Shown piece by piece: positions 12,837 to 25,215 of a DNA stretch of 64,000 nt. The notes under the pieces were generated by a model. That model saw nothing but the letters and a program-made list of their open reading frames with translations. It searched no databases and had not been told where the DNA came from. Position numbers and translations under genes: made by a program. Numbering within the stretch: position 1 is the stretch's first letter; each line of letters opens with the position of its first letter. The stretch covers positions 266,404,572 to 266,468,571 of the forward strand of contig NC_079147.1 in NCBI RefSeq assembly GCF_945859685.1. Reading direction: 5' to 3'. Source of the DNA: Eupeodes corollae. Lineage: Eukaryota > Arthropoda > Insecta > Diptera > Syrphidae.

Positions 12837-14330
12837 GACTTGTTGCAACTATATAATTCACAGTAGCTCTATGTAGCTCGGATTATATGGAGTCTCGATT
12901 TATTCGAGAAAATATGAGTCATGACAAGGTGTAATGGTCATCTTCTGATGAGCCCAACCATTGCATCGGGGCAAAACGCATATAAGAACACCAATGCTGG
13001 TTTATTTTCATTTTCATGATTTTAAATAAAAATTTCATTTTCATGATCTTAAATCAAATTTATTAAAAATAAAGAATTTGCCACCTCTGTTTAGTTAGGA
13101 ACAGTTTTAAGGCATATTCGACTACAGTTCTGAAAAAAAATCACATAAACCTATACAAAATGGCTTGAAGAGAGAAACTAAATAAATTGGGAAGCCAAAA
13201 CCTTTGAAACCATTTAAACTGTTTTGTTTGCTGTAAGTTGAAACATTTAAGGAAGTCGGGTTGTTGGTTTTAATACTTGAAAGCACGCAGATATTAGAAA
13301 ACATTTTATTCAATCACAAACTAGCCAGCTTTTTTCTCGAACCGATACCTTTCATACAAATCGTCTTCATCTATTTCAAAGGGGTCGTATCGGGTTAAGC
13401 AGAACTTTCGTTTTCTGTTAATTGCATTTAAACATCCAGCAAAATATTAAAATATTGATGCTAAGTCTTTTAACATTAAATTTTTGTTTTTAATTTTCAA
13501 ATAAAATGTATCGTAACTTAATTTTCTCTATCAGTTTGTTATTTTTGACTTTTAATAGATTTAGAAACAGCTAAAACATAGCTTTTGTCGTGTTTATTTT
13601 TAGACTACACATTATCGTTTTAATAACATAAACTGAAGTTTAGCTTAACAAAGACAAAATAAGAACTTTAATCAAGGAACTATGAATATGTATATGACTC
13701 ATTGCCTTCGGTCTAAAGGTTCGGAATGTATTCAATATCATTACTTCTAGTATTTTCATGGAGAGTTTAAGAAAATCGTATTTGAAAATTTCAGAATTCA
13801 ATCTACGGTAACTTTGAGTATACGAAAACTAACAAAACAAAACTGTGAAAATAGAAAAATCTCACCTCATCTCTTTGTCTCTGTAACTCACATTTATTCA
13901 TGTGTGAGTTCAGCATAAGAATGATGTGATCGACATCGGCAACTAGGAAATAAGGCTTACAATTTAGAATATAAAAATTAAGTTTAAGCTTTTTAGTCAA
14001 AGTCAAACTGTTTTGTCAATCGTGACAATTTACTATTTTACATACATGTTTCTTAGTACCTATATAAAATAGTGACAAAAAAGAAAAAAAAACACTTGAC
14101 ATTTAAAATTAAAAAATAATATAATATATATTTTTGAACCCCCTTTCCCCCTAATTTTTTTTCTGCGTTCGCCCCTGGCAATAATGATGGCTTTTGGTTT
14201 GATTAGTTTGAACAGATGAGTTTAAGTCTTCAAATTAAATATTTAACATGGTCAGAAAAATAAAATATTAGCGAAACTAGTAGAAGGCTTCCTCAACAAC
14301 AATTTTTTAATCAATTCTCTCTAAAATAGA
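12837..14330 (+). repeat. Tandem duplication, unit 2 (with ~325-bp extra segment)
   Basis: Second direct copy of the 1.1-kb unit. It follows unit 1 closely to about 13690, then holds sequence not in unit 1 (about 13800-14125), then rejoins it (gaacccccttt..., cctcaacaacaattttttaat) to about 14330. The extra part is either an insertion into unit 2 or a loss from unit 1. Its ends have no clear inverted repeats. Confidence 0.85.
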
Positions 14331-17137
14331 AATTCAGAATTTGATTCGTTCAACATTCAAATGCTTGATCGCTACTAAAGCGTCCTAAGAGGTGTAAATT
14401 AAGGATCGACCGACAGCATTTTCCCGATTTGTATACCTACGGTTAAGTATTTTCCATTCAACTGCTTAAAGTGACAACTTAACAGTTCTTGCATTCATAT
14501 TTCAAATCGATAGTAGAAATCGGTCAAAAAGAAGTCGGTGGATGAGAAGCTCTCTTCATTAATTGTAAGTGTTTATTAAGACAGAAATACAAGTTCTTAC
14601 ATATTCCTGATATTTTGTATTTATTTAAAATATTAGTTCAACAAAATTTTGAAATATATTTTATTCAATAATCTTCTTTTCCTAAACCGTGGATGTACAT
14701 TGTACATATATAACTTTCAGTTCAAACTTCAGTCAGTTAAAATTAAATTTTTGTTGGCATTTCACTAGAGACAAATGTTAGTTTAAAAATGTTGCAGAAG
14801 GACTTCAACTTTATGAAAAACAAAAATTTGTGAGTGGTGCAAATGGTAAAAGACGTTCGAAAAATCTTTGAAAACGAAATATGGACATGATTATTGTCAT
14901 CATTAACTGTTGGACTACATGTCAACAAAATCAAACAAGTTAGTTGGTATTTAAAAATTGTCGATTCACAGTCTCAAGTCTACCTGACTTTCTTGAAAGC
15001 CATTTTGTGTGCCCATTTGTTCTGTAAAAAATTGAAATCTTTATTGATCCAAAAACTTTCGCACTTTCTGATCATTTCGCCATAAGTCTTTTTAGATCGT
15101 TTAAATATTTTTGATTCTTCAACAAAATCAACATGAACATTTTATGTACAATCAAAAGGAATTCACAGAACACACAAAATGTTCAAGATAATTTTTAAGT
15201 ACATAGAAACAAAGTAGACAGACTTTAATTGATATTTATTTCAATTAGCATTATTTATGACCTACAATTTGTTAATTCAACAATGATGCATTTTGTGTTA
15301 AGTTAAAAATGTTAAAATGTCTGCTTTTCTTTGTTTTATTTGAATAGAAAAAATTAATGTTGCCTTAATCCCAAATTTATTCAATGTGTTGTATATGTAT
15401 TTTTAAAGTCAATAGATTTTTGTACTTAGCAATTATTAGTACGTTTCTACTGTCTGGTGTTGGTGTGTTTGCAAAAATGTTATTTTATTCAAACAAAAGC
15501 ATCATTAAATGAGTAAGAAATGCTAACAAAAATAAACATATAAATTATTAAAGTTCTTTGACCAAATAATGTATGACGGAGCCTATAAGTCTATGTTCTA
15601 TAATAATCGCGTAATGAAAATGATAATTTTAATATTGATATATTCAAAATAAATATCAATAAAATGCACGTGTAACACACTTAATTGCTCCTGTATTTGC
15701 TCTTGTGTCAAAAAGATTAGCTACGAAAATATTTAACTTTGTAAATGTTTTACAAAAATGGATTCATCTTATAACCAAAGTTTGATAATGCTGTTAATGA
15801 ATTTCACAATTATTTAATCTTTTGTCGTTGCTGCTTTGCTTCCTGTATAAAGTTTGTAATTCTTCAAACGGACATAATTTTGAACTTAAAACGCATGTTA
15901 TATTTAAAAGCAGTTAAAGCTCGTAGGATGAGATAAGCAATATTCCATTATCTGGAATTTGCTCTTAATTTAAAAAATATACTGTTTTTTGAGGAATTTC
16001 GGTCATTGGAATGCAAAACAAGTGGTTTTTAAAAACATAAAGTGTCGAAGTAATTTTTGTATCCCCACTCCTTCAATAAACTGCTTTAAGGTTGGTTAAA
16101 TTAGTAATTAAAATGAAACAAGTATAAACACTTTATTGTGAGTTGCATGTGACAAGCCATGATGTGTAAGTGTAATTTCCCCAACATCTTTCGCAACTAT
16201 ACAATTTCTGGAAAATCCATATTCTGTAATACTCGTATAATGGTATACTTACAAATTCAATTCAGTTCACTTTTATAACTTTTCATTTAGTGATTCGTTC
16301 CTCTGAAAGGTGTTAACGTGGGATTAGGTTTTGTTTTTGTTTTGTGCAACAAAGTATACTGCATTGCAAAGTATGACTTTGTTGCAAAGAACTATAAACT
16401 TTTATTTAATGTGCAGTGTGAAGTCTTTTTTTATGACCACCATGCGACCGTGATATACATTTATTTTTGTTTAACGTTACAAGATGCTTTTGAATAAATA
16501 AATACGCGCGCACCTAGCTTACAGCCTGAGTCCATATAGTGTCACATCACACCATCTCATACTATAGTAACTTTAATACACGGCGACTTGGTGATGTTTG
16601 CGTTCATTATTATTAAAATTGAACAAAGCACATCGTTGTTGAACTGACATTATTGTTATTATTAAAGAAAAGATAAAGGTGCCGCATTTGTGTTGAGTGA
16701 TTAATGTTAATTAATTTTGAATGTATATTAACTTCGAGTTAAATAAAATAAATCTTAGTTTAATAGTTTTTAGGTTTATTTTATTTTTGTATTTATTAAT
16801 TCTGAGTAAATAGCTCTTTAAAATATTCGCATGCATGCTTCTAAAGGAGATGTTTTAAAAAAGAGGCTGTAATGCGACCATTCAATGTCCTTAACAAGTA
16901 ACACCTGATATTTAAAGTGTTGTAGACATATTCATGACATTGAACCAATTTTATAATATTCAAGCATTCACAATAAAGCTCTTCGACGTCAATATCTTTT
17001 TTTTTTGTTCATTTTAAATTTATGTAAGTTCGAGAATTTTCTTTTGAATATAAACTCAGTCAATTAAATAACATTTTAAAAATTTACCAGATGTTAAAAT
17101 GTTTCTTCTTCATATTACACAATTATTTTGAAGAAAA
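14331..17137. other. AT-rich DNA without recognisable gene
   Basis: No coding motif or repeat family recognised. Chance open frames only (for example on the plus strand at 14894-15085). Confidence 0.45.
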
Positions 17138-17222
17138 TGTCAATTCAAGCACTTCTCATGACAAGAATTACTCTTCTGGGATTTTTCAATTCCTCGCAAG
17201 AGGCAATAGCCCCCTGCAAAAA
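17138..17222 (-). mobile_element. SINE fragment 2
   Basis: About 85 bp match the centre of the window's tRNA-derived SINE in minus orientation (tctcatgacaagaattactc, tcaattcctcgcaagaggca). Head and tail are missing. Too short to judge age. Confidence 0.7.
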
Positions 17223-17449
17223 AAGAATTCGTTTTTAAATAGCTGCATTTAAGATTTAATTGGTTACCTATCAAGTTGTTACATAATTTTTTCAGTTTAA
17301 GATCGGGAAATATTAAAAACAAATATCTTGGAACTTTCTGTTTTCAATTCTATGACTGAGAAGATTATTTTGACATAACTAACAAAAAATTTCCTGTGCG
17401 ATGTCAAACATGCTTGGGTAGACAGGTGCAATGAAATAAAACGACTTGA

Positions 17450-18605
17450 GAACAATCAAATTAAAAGGTAAGATACAATACCGATACTTGAAGAAAGCTA
17501 CTCAGGTTAAAAACAAATCGAGCAGTCACATTAAACGCTGCCTTTAACTTCTGAGCCGAATGGGAGTCAAGGTCTGCAAGCAGCTCGCACCCATATGTAA
17601 TTATAGACAGACCGAATGATTTAACCAACTTCAATTTAATATGAGTGTTTAGAATTGATCTAATAGAAGATAGTCCTCTGAACGAAGCATACACCTTTAA
17701 CACACAAGTACTGACGTGGTTATCCCAAGTTAGTTTATTGTTAAAAATCAATCCTAAGTTCTTGACTTATGTAATATATTTATTTGATATAACGGTGAGG
17801 AAGTTTTTAGGTTTGAGTTTTGTATTTGATGTTGAAAGACCTTTAGTTTTTCAGAATTAAGTTAAAGCCCGTTGCAGGTCGACCAATCATATCAGTGTTC
17901 AATGTAAATCATGCTCTCAGGAACACTTATATGTAATTGAACATTATCAGCGTATAGATATAGTATTGACCTAAGAACAAAAAAGAAGGCAGATCATTAA
18001 TGAACAAAACAAAAAAAACAGTGAAGGCCCAAGAATTGATCCTTGAGGAACACCAGTGTGAATAGGAAGGAACGAAGACAGTTTATCATTACAAGATACG
18101 GTTTGCATACGATTAGTCAAATATGAATTAATAAGGTTTGTAGTTGTGTTAGAAGGTTAAAATATAGTAGTCATTTTATAACAGGAAAGATTAAATTCAT
18201 GCAATAAAATGCCTTCGAAAAGTCTATTAAAGTTATCACAGTAGTAAATTTTTTGCCTAAAGCCTGTCTTATGTCATCGGACACATTAAGCAAGCTGAAA
18301 CGCAATAACTTCCAAATCGAAATCCTGACTTCAGAGAAGTCAAGAGTTATTTTGCCTTAAATATTTGTTTTTAATTGGTCACTTATAAGAGTTTCAAGAG
18401 CCTCAGTTAAAAGAAAGAAGGTTAGGTATGGGACTGTACTCCTTTTTCTTTCCTTGTTTTGGGCTAGGGATAATTTTGGACATCTTCCAAGAAGTGTAAT
18501 ATGCAGAATTCATTATAATTGTGTTGAACATGTGAGTTATTTTAGCAAGTAGAAGAATTAGAAGAATTTGGGAAGAGTACGATAAATAGGGCGACAAAGG
18601 GCAAT
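17450..18605 (-). mobile_element. LINE RT remnant with YADN at the active site
   Basis: Read 5' to 3' on the minus strand: ITHMFNTIIMNSAYYTSWK and SKIIPSPKQGKKKEYSPI (about 18560-18420), the RT fingers; GVPQGSILGPS (about 18054-18020); ILYLYADNVQLHIS (around 17943-17965); then FNNKLTWDNHVS, LVKSFGLSIITYGCELL and KLKAAFNVTARFVFNLS (17745-17480). The order is that of a non-LTR retrotransposon RT. The catalytic YADD reads YADN at 17943-17954, and the frame is broken in several places, so the copy is dead. Its motifs differ from the Jockey/CR1-like LINEs at 2830 and 27575, so it is a separate lineage. Endonuclease and 5' end are missing. Confidence 0.85.
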
Positions 18606-18829
18606 TTAAAAAATATGTACGTTAAATAGAAACAAATAATTAAAAATATTGGTAATTTCAAAACTTTGTTTATTAGCTTGTTTTTAAATCAAATGAAAAC
18701 TATAGATAATTTTAGAAAACAAAGATTGTTAAACTTGGAAAAAAAGGTAAAAAAAAGGTTTAAAAGGTAATTTTTCAAAACTATATGATTATTTTCTACT
18801 ATTGTTCTTTTAAGAATTCATTTCTCTTA

Positions 18830-19890
18830 TTAACTTCCCATAGGAAGTTATTGTAAATGGGTCCGATTTGTCAAACTGAAAATTTTGACATTTCTCGACG
18901 TTTCAAGGTTCCTAGAGTCGAAATAAAAGATATTTAGAAAGATGTCTGTGCGTGCATGTGTACGTACGTTCGAGCGTCCGTACGTTCGCGACGTTTTTTC
19001 GTCGTCCATAGCTCAAGAACCATAAGAGATATCGATTTCAAATAAATTTTGCTATGCAGATAATAAGGTAGAAAGATACAGAAAGGGCTCTCAAGTAAAT
19101 TGCGTGGGTGTTTTTTTTACCATAGCAGTTTGAAAAAAAGATAAAAATTTTGGTTAACCCTGAATATCTTACGAACCAAAAATGCTAGAGACTTGAATTA
19201 AATTTTATATAATATATTTTAACGTAATATCAAAGAAATATATTTTTTGAAAAAAAATCCATTCAACGGTTTTTTTAATGAATCGAAAAAAACTGAAAAA
19301 AAATTTGTCACCTCCAAAATTTAACGATTAAAATATGATTTCATCTCGAAAATAATTTTTTTTCTTTGACATCTGATAAAATTTTGAAAAAAAATCGAAC
19401 TGACAGTTTTTTTTATAAAAAATAAAAATCTGAAAAAAAACATTACTCAAAGTTGGTAAAACTTGAATATCGATTCAAATATCTTTTCAAAAACTTGAAA
19501 TTAAGGCTCCAAACTTATTTTATCTTACACGAAATATTGTTTTCAACATTCTGAAAAATGTTGAGAAAAATCGAATTGACAGTTTTTTTACAAAAAATAA
19601 AAACCTAAAAAAAATTAATAAAAGTTGGTAAAAATTGATTTTCGACTCAAATATCTTTTCAAAAATTTTAGATAATAGCTTCTAACTAATTTTTGCTTAT
19701 AAGAAATATTGTTTTCAACATTAGGACAAATTTTGAGAAAATCGAATTGACAGTTCGAAAAAAATGTATAAAATTTGGTAAAAATTGACTTATTTTATCT
19801 TATAAGAAATATTATTTTCATTATTCGATAAAATTTTGAAACAAATCTATTTGCCAGTTTTTTTTATAAAAAATAATTGAATTAAAATAG
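18830..19890 (+). repeat. Array-bearing repeat family, copy 1 (3' truncated)
   Basis: Starts with ttaacttcccataggaagtt, whose AACTTCC/GGAAGTT arms form a 7-bp hairpin with loop CATA. Then come a conserved ggtccgatttgtcaaa block, a CpG-rich gtacgtacgttcga...cgcgacg block (about 18955-18990) and a catagctcaagaacca block. An internal tandem array follows, with unit starts at gacag 19402, 19579, 19749 and a shortened unit at 19853, so full units are about 170-177 bp. The 3' terminal block seen in copies 2 and 3 is absent. No protein is encoded, so it is probably a non-autonomous mobile element. Class unknown. Confidence 0.85.
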
Positions 19891-21027
19891 TAGTTGTCGT
19901 TTTCTTCACGTTTCTCAAAAACTGAAAGACATAAAATCATTTAGTTTTCAGTATTTGATCACTTTTGTTTTACTCAAATTTTTCAAAAACTATACATTAT
20001 GTAGTTTTGACTTGATTTATAGAACAGAATGTTTGCTTTAAATGAATTTCGATTTTATAGATCGCATTTCGTACTCATCTCACGCATTTACCAAATATGC
20101 TTCTGTATTATCATTCCCTCATTTCTTGAGGACATACAATTGTATTGGGTTTGTGAAGTAGAGACTTTATCTGATTCATGTCCACATCTTTTCTTAAGCC
20201 ACTTTCCTTTTGTTTTTTTAGGACCAATTTGCGTTAAACTTATTATTGTAAAAATTGTATTTCGTAGATATTATCAACCTCATAATGATATTATGTGACC
20301 GTTTAAACTTACGAAGCCTTTCTGGACAACCAAAACGTCTCTAAGTACACAGTTAGGGAAAATGAACGAGAGCCCTAGAGAATTCATTGGATATTTTAAA
20401 ACAATTTGCTGAAGGTTGAAGAAGATTAATATTTAAATCTCCACAAACGAACAATTTAGTAGTTATGTTGGCAACAGTCCAAAAAAGCTTGAGATTCTTA
20501 AAAACGGATCATAAATAAGAACATTTTTTTGTTCCAAAAGCAAATTTTGCTTTTCCAAACCTTAACAAACAAATCATGTTTGTTTTATTAACTTCTCAAA
20601 GTTTTTTTCAGCTTTAAGCTAGTCTGAGTTAACAGCTGATTTGTGTAGTGCTTTCACAAGTTATTAACAAGGTCCAACTCATACAGTTTCGAAAAATTGT
20701 GAAATAAAGATTTTTAAATATTTTTTTTTTTGGAATCAATGTCCCTGTCGGCGACATAGGGATAGTGTGATTGGCTTTCTGTTACATATTGTCTGTATAG
20801 CATGGATATGGAACAAAGTCAAAGTTTAATATTTCGGTATCGGAATGATTCACAGGATATTGGATCATTGATTTAGAAATATCCTGCTAAATTAGCTCTT
20901 GCAACTGAAAAACGAAGAAATTGGTTAAGTAACTAAATTTTTCCAGAACTACGCACTACTTGTTGAATTCTAATAACTTGTATGTTACAATTCTGAATGT
21001 ATGATGTTTCGGGGCTCTTTGCAAAAA

Positions 21028-21107
21028 TTCCAGTGCTTCGATATTGATATTTAAATTGATTTTTTGAGGTATGCCAATTTGTATACATAAGTAAGAAATG
21101 GTGGTAA
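21028..21107 (+). repeat. Dispersed direct repeat, member 1
   Basis: Shares cagtgctt.gatat.gatatttaaattgattttttga and then ccaatttgtata.ataag.aagaaatggt with 23343-23421. This is an old two-member repeat of unknown nature. Confidence 0.75.
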
Positions 21108-23342
21108 ACTTCAATGTTGCTTTAGTTTTGGCAGACTCTGCATAAGTCAAATTTAAGCTCTAGCAAAGTTAAAAAATTCCATCACTTATAAATGTTTTAA
21201 TGCTTTTGCTGTCATTTTAGTCCCAATGTCAAATCAATTTTCATTTTCGTATTACAAATTTAAACTGGAAACTCTATCCCAAGCAATAATAAACATCTGA
21301 TTCAGTAACCATTCACATTGTTTTTCCTACATTTTTCAAATATTTCTCCCTTCATGTAGTAAAAATATAAAAACCATTAAAACAATGCTTTTCATTGTTT
21401 TAAGACTCTTAATGGCTAATACCTAATGTTTGTAGGTTTCGATAATAGAAGAGAAAAAAATATAATATAACCATTAATCCGTTCAAAGTTGGATTAAGGT
21501 GTAACACTCTAAGTAAACATCATTTGTGTCTTGTGCTGTTGGAATTTTAAAACCTATAAAAGCATTCATTTTTTGTTTGTTTTGAAAACCGGTACTACTT
21601 TTAATACTTCCAATACTTACGATTTTATCTGTTGTGTAAAGGTGATAATTGAGTTGATGGAATTGATCTAATTTATCAATGTTCTGCTTGACTGACAGAA
21701 AACAAGGGTCTATATTGTCTTGGCCGTTGTAGCCCGAGATCGGGTTTTGTTTGTTTCTTATATTTACTTAAAGCTTATTGTCAATCATTTTATAGGTCAC
21801 TTTTAATTACAACTATGGATTTTTCTCTATTTTTTTGTATCTTTTATATATATTTCGGTGGAGTAATGGCAACCATTTTAGTTCAAATATTTTGAACACT
21901 TGTCATAAACAGGAATTTAAAATATTTTCGACATCTTTAAGGCCTGTTTTATGATTCGTACCAGTAAATTACTTACAAAATTGTTCTTTGAAAATTCTTT
22001 AAATCCTATTTGTTTAGTTTAGTCGTACATTCTACTTGACTTACTTAAAGTATCTTAATAGTTAAACTTCATTGATGACTGAACTTTAAACGGAAGTGGG
22101 CTTAAACTTATGTAACGATATGCTAACAATAATTAATACTTTAGCTGTAGGTAATTAAGCACCATCATCATGCTGAATGAATATCGTAATGACTTTTTGA
22201 AAAAAAAAAACAAAAGCAGGTGGGTTGACATTGATGGTGTTCTATTTCTTTTTATTTTCTAAGCCGATGAATGGTAATCTTACAAACTTCAAGTGCAATG
22301 CAATGCAATTATTAACAATTATTTATATTATAAATATAAACAACCTACACAAGATGAGGCGGTGGTGGTGCTGAACTATATGCAATGGCAGAGAGTACGA
22401 TGCAGTTGACATTTTAGTGATATTTTCTTTGCAAAATTTACATTATTTTATTTTTACATTTAACAAATATAAAAGTTATTGTGGCTGCACCTTTAACAAT
22501 AACTAAGAGTGATGAATTAGTTTTATTTATATTTATAAAATGTTAACTACAGACAAATGCTATTGTTGTCAACTATATATTCTGGAGTATAAAAAACAAT
22601 CAAATCAGAACTACTTAAAATGAAGAACTTTTGAAAAGGCCAAGTTACTCCACTCTTCATAAGAAAATCATTTTAAGAAAAGAAATACTCGTACCATTTT
22701 ATACAATTATTGTTAAGTTTAGCTTTCAATGTCGATATGACTTTGATTTTAAGGTTCATAAGATAAGAGCTTAAGTTTTAATTTAATTTGTACAAAATAT
22801 TGATCGACTGTTTAAGCTCCATCTCTGAAAAAAATGTTGTTTCATTAAGTTTAAAACTGATGACGATTGTTTAAGAAAAATTGTGTAAATTGAAACAAAT
22901 TTGCACTCTATTAAAAAAATAGCAAATATTTTTTAATTATCATCATTTTTAATGTAAATTAAAACACGCGCAAAGCAGTAAATTAAAAACTAAAATATTA
23001 TAGCACATAAAAACCTTTTCGATTTAATCCAAATAAGACAAAAATATACAACAGTTGACATTGATATTAAATAACTTTAAATGAGCAAAATGTAACCTGA
23101 TATAAAATACTAATTAACACATTAGTGTCAAAATAATTAATATAGAGTTTAATTGTTTAAAGAAATAATATTTTTTGTCTTAAGGATCGAAAAGGTGCTA
23201 AAAATCAAAAGTTAAGTTTTAAGATTGTGTAAACTCTTTTGCAAACTTTACTATTTTTTTTTTAATATTTTGACCTTGATGCTTGATAATTATCTCCCTT
23301 AAGACTAAGAAAGAAATGGTAATGCAATTATGATATGTTCCA

Positions 23343-23421
23343 GTCAGTGCTTTGATATCGATATTTAAATTGATTTTTTGAACAATTCCAATTTGTATAA
23401 ATAAGGAAGAAATGGTAGTAT
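23343..23421 (+). repeat. Dispersed direct repeat, member 2
   Basis: The partner of 21028-21107; about 80 bp with scattered substitutions. Neither copy has a tail or terminal inverted repeats that would give the element class. Confidence 0.75.
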
Positions 23422-23631
23422 GTTTTTAGAAAAAAAAATCTTACATAAGGGTAGGTAAATGAGCTGCCAATTGATGACGTCATCCCCAGACTTATATCCA
23501 TGCAGAAGCATTGTGATACCCCGAAGTATTAAACTTCACTAAAACTAAATTATAAAACCTATGATTATCAATTTCGAGGAATTTATAAAGCCTAATGCGC
23601 GGTTATCTTATTACCCTTGTACCCGGTTCTA

Positions 23632-23918
23632 AGTAGTACCCTTGGCATGATGGTAAGTGTGTTGGACCGTCATGCCAGAGGTCTTGGATTCGATCCCTGT
23701 CTATACCTTCTTAAGTTTTTTTTACGGGTACTGCCTCTTGCGAGGAAATGACAAATTCTCCAAGAGTAATTCTTGTCATGAAAATTCTTCTTGTCAAGTT
23801 CGCCTTCGGAATTGGCTTAAAAACTATAGGTCCATTTCATTCCTGACAACAGTAATCACACACAGAAATGGTTGCGCATTGTAAGTCACTATACCCTCAT
23901 CCAATTTATTTATTTTTA
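23632..23918 (+). mobile_element. SINE copy 3, complete with tRNA-Asp-like head
   Basis: A full-length copy of the family. The tRNA-like head begins near 23638. The A-box-like stretch is ttggcatgatgg; the anticodon-loop region reads accgtcatgcc (consensus actgtcatgcc), and in the consensus the loop is ctgtcat with anticodon GTC, the Asp anticodon. The B-box is ggattcgatcc. After the head come acgggtactgcctcttgcgag, the body, and a ccaatttatttattttt tail. The diverged T-stem and the long non-tRNA body show that it is a SINE and not a tRNA gene. It abuts a LINE remnant on its right. Confidence 0.88.
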
Positions 23919-23924
23919 GGCGGT

Positions 23925-25215
23925 TTCCTTAAATGCCTATGAGTTTCGAGGCTTTTCCATTATTCATTGGTTTTTTTGATTGGTCTAGAGTTATACCCGT
24001 CATCACAAGCTCATCAGTTCTCTCGTTGCCAGACACATCACTGTGATCCAGTTGTTTTATGCTGTGAGTCAAGAACCTTAAGTTCGTGGTGAAAGTAATT
24101 TACAACCCTATGCACGTGCCCGATGTGGCTGGTTTTCCAGCAATAAACTCTAGCCTAGCCGTAAGGCGCTGTCATGCAGAACGTTCCTTTTACATAAAGG
24201 TACATCAGGGGTAGAAGATTGAGTATTGCCTCCGTTCGTGTAATGAGAGTACTTCTTATCGCTCCTATTGCGCCTATGCATGCCATTCTCTAAACACTTG
24301 TGAGGGTTTTAAGATTTATAGGTTTGTCTTACGCATTCCACCATCTAAGGTTACCATAAGTGAGTTTTGGTCAGACGATTGCAGTTTAGGATTTGGTCAC
24401 TAGTTTCTACTGAAGATTTGATAATTTAACAGAGGTTCGTCCTATAATAGGAATTGTACCTATATAATCTGGCATTTTTCTCATATCTGTAAGGAGTTTA
24501 AAATCTGTTTTAAGGGTAAATCGTCAAGCCACAGTTTTTTCTGTCGCCAGTGGAGCTTCACCATTAGCGTAGGCCATGCTTTGAAGCCACTGTACTCGAA
24601 TTTCTTAAGGATTTCGTTCACGATCAGAGAAGTGATGAAAGTAGACCTCTTTGAGGTGTTCCTCTTTAATACTTTGACCTCTGTAGCACATAGTTCTTTA
24701 TTGTCTATGCTTTAGCAAACACGTAATAGGTATAGTTTATTATTAATTGTTCTAATTAAAGACCCGTGCGAGCTTTTCCGACTGCACAAAACAGTGCGCA
24801 AAACGTTGTTGAAGGCCCCTTCGATGTCCTAAAACGTGGCTTTTTTGTACTTCTTATTACGTAGTGTTATTTCTATAGATCTCGTCAGACAGTGTACAGC
24901 TGTTTCTATATTTTTGCCTTAGGAGTCTTGTGAAAGAAATTAAACTTCAGCCCCGATGTTACAGCAGATATGGATATCTAGAAGTCTTTCTAACGTTTTA
25001 AGGTTAAACTATGTAAGTCTAACTTGTCTGTTTTTAGCAGTAATGTCGCTGAGATATCCAACTTTAAGTGCGAAAACTACTCTGACTTCGTGATACAACC
25101 TAGGAATATATCCCCATCTGATGCTATTGTGACTTTTTTGTAGTACCATAGGAAAGATGCCGTAGAGAGCTGGTGTTTTATTGGAAAGCGGGAGCTTATA
25201 ACCCATTTAGTCTTA
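23925..25215 (-). mobile_element. LINE remnant with RT and RNase H (R1/I-type)
   Basis: Minus-strand frames give WGYIPRLYHEVRVVF (about 25125-25080), an RT fingers motif usually followed by xPKAGK and YRPISLTS. Next is VHCLTRSIEITLRNKKYKKA with DIEGAFNNV (about 24910-24810), the RT palm A region where the first catalytic Asp sits. Near 24070-23970 is DHSDVSGNERTDELVMTG, the C-terminal His/Asp motif of a LINE RNase H. Frame breaks are numerous. It once copied its RNA by target-primed reverse transcription. Its 3' limit meets the SINE at 23918. The family differs from the other LINEs here. Confidence 0.78.

Larger units (their letters stand above)
19891..23631. other. AT-rich DNA without recognisable gene
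   Basis: No gene recognised. It holds the first member of an ~80-bp direct repeat pair at 21028-21107 and the second at 23343-23421 (listed separately). An open frame at 20029-20298 on the plus strand has no recognisable domain and sits in AT-rich sequence; it is treated as chance. Confidence 0.45.

Noticed and set aside
20029..20298. 89-codon plus-strand frame as a gene
   Set aside because: No domain, AT-rich low-information sequence, no splice or start context.
23638..23705. tRNA gene (Asp anticodon GTC in the loop)
   Set aside because: Stems are mismatched, a long non-tRNA body follows, and many diverged copies exist; it is the head of a SINE.
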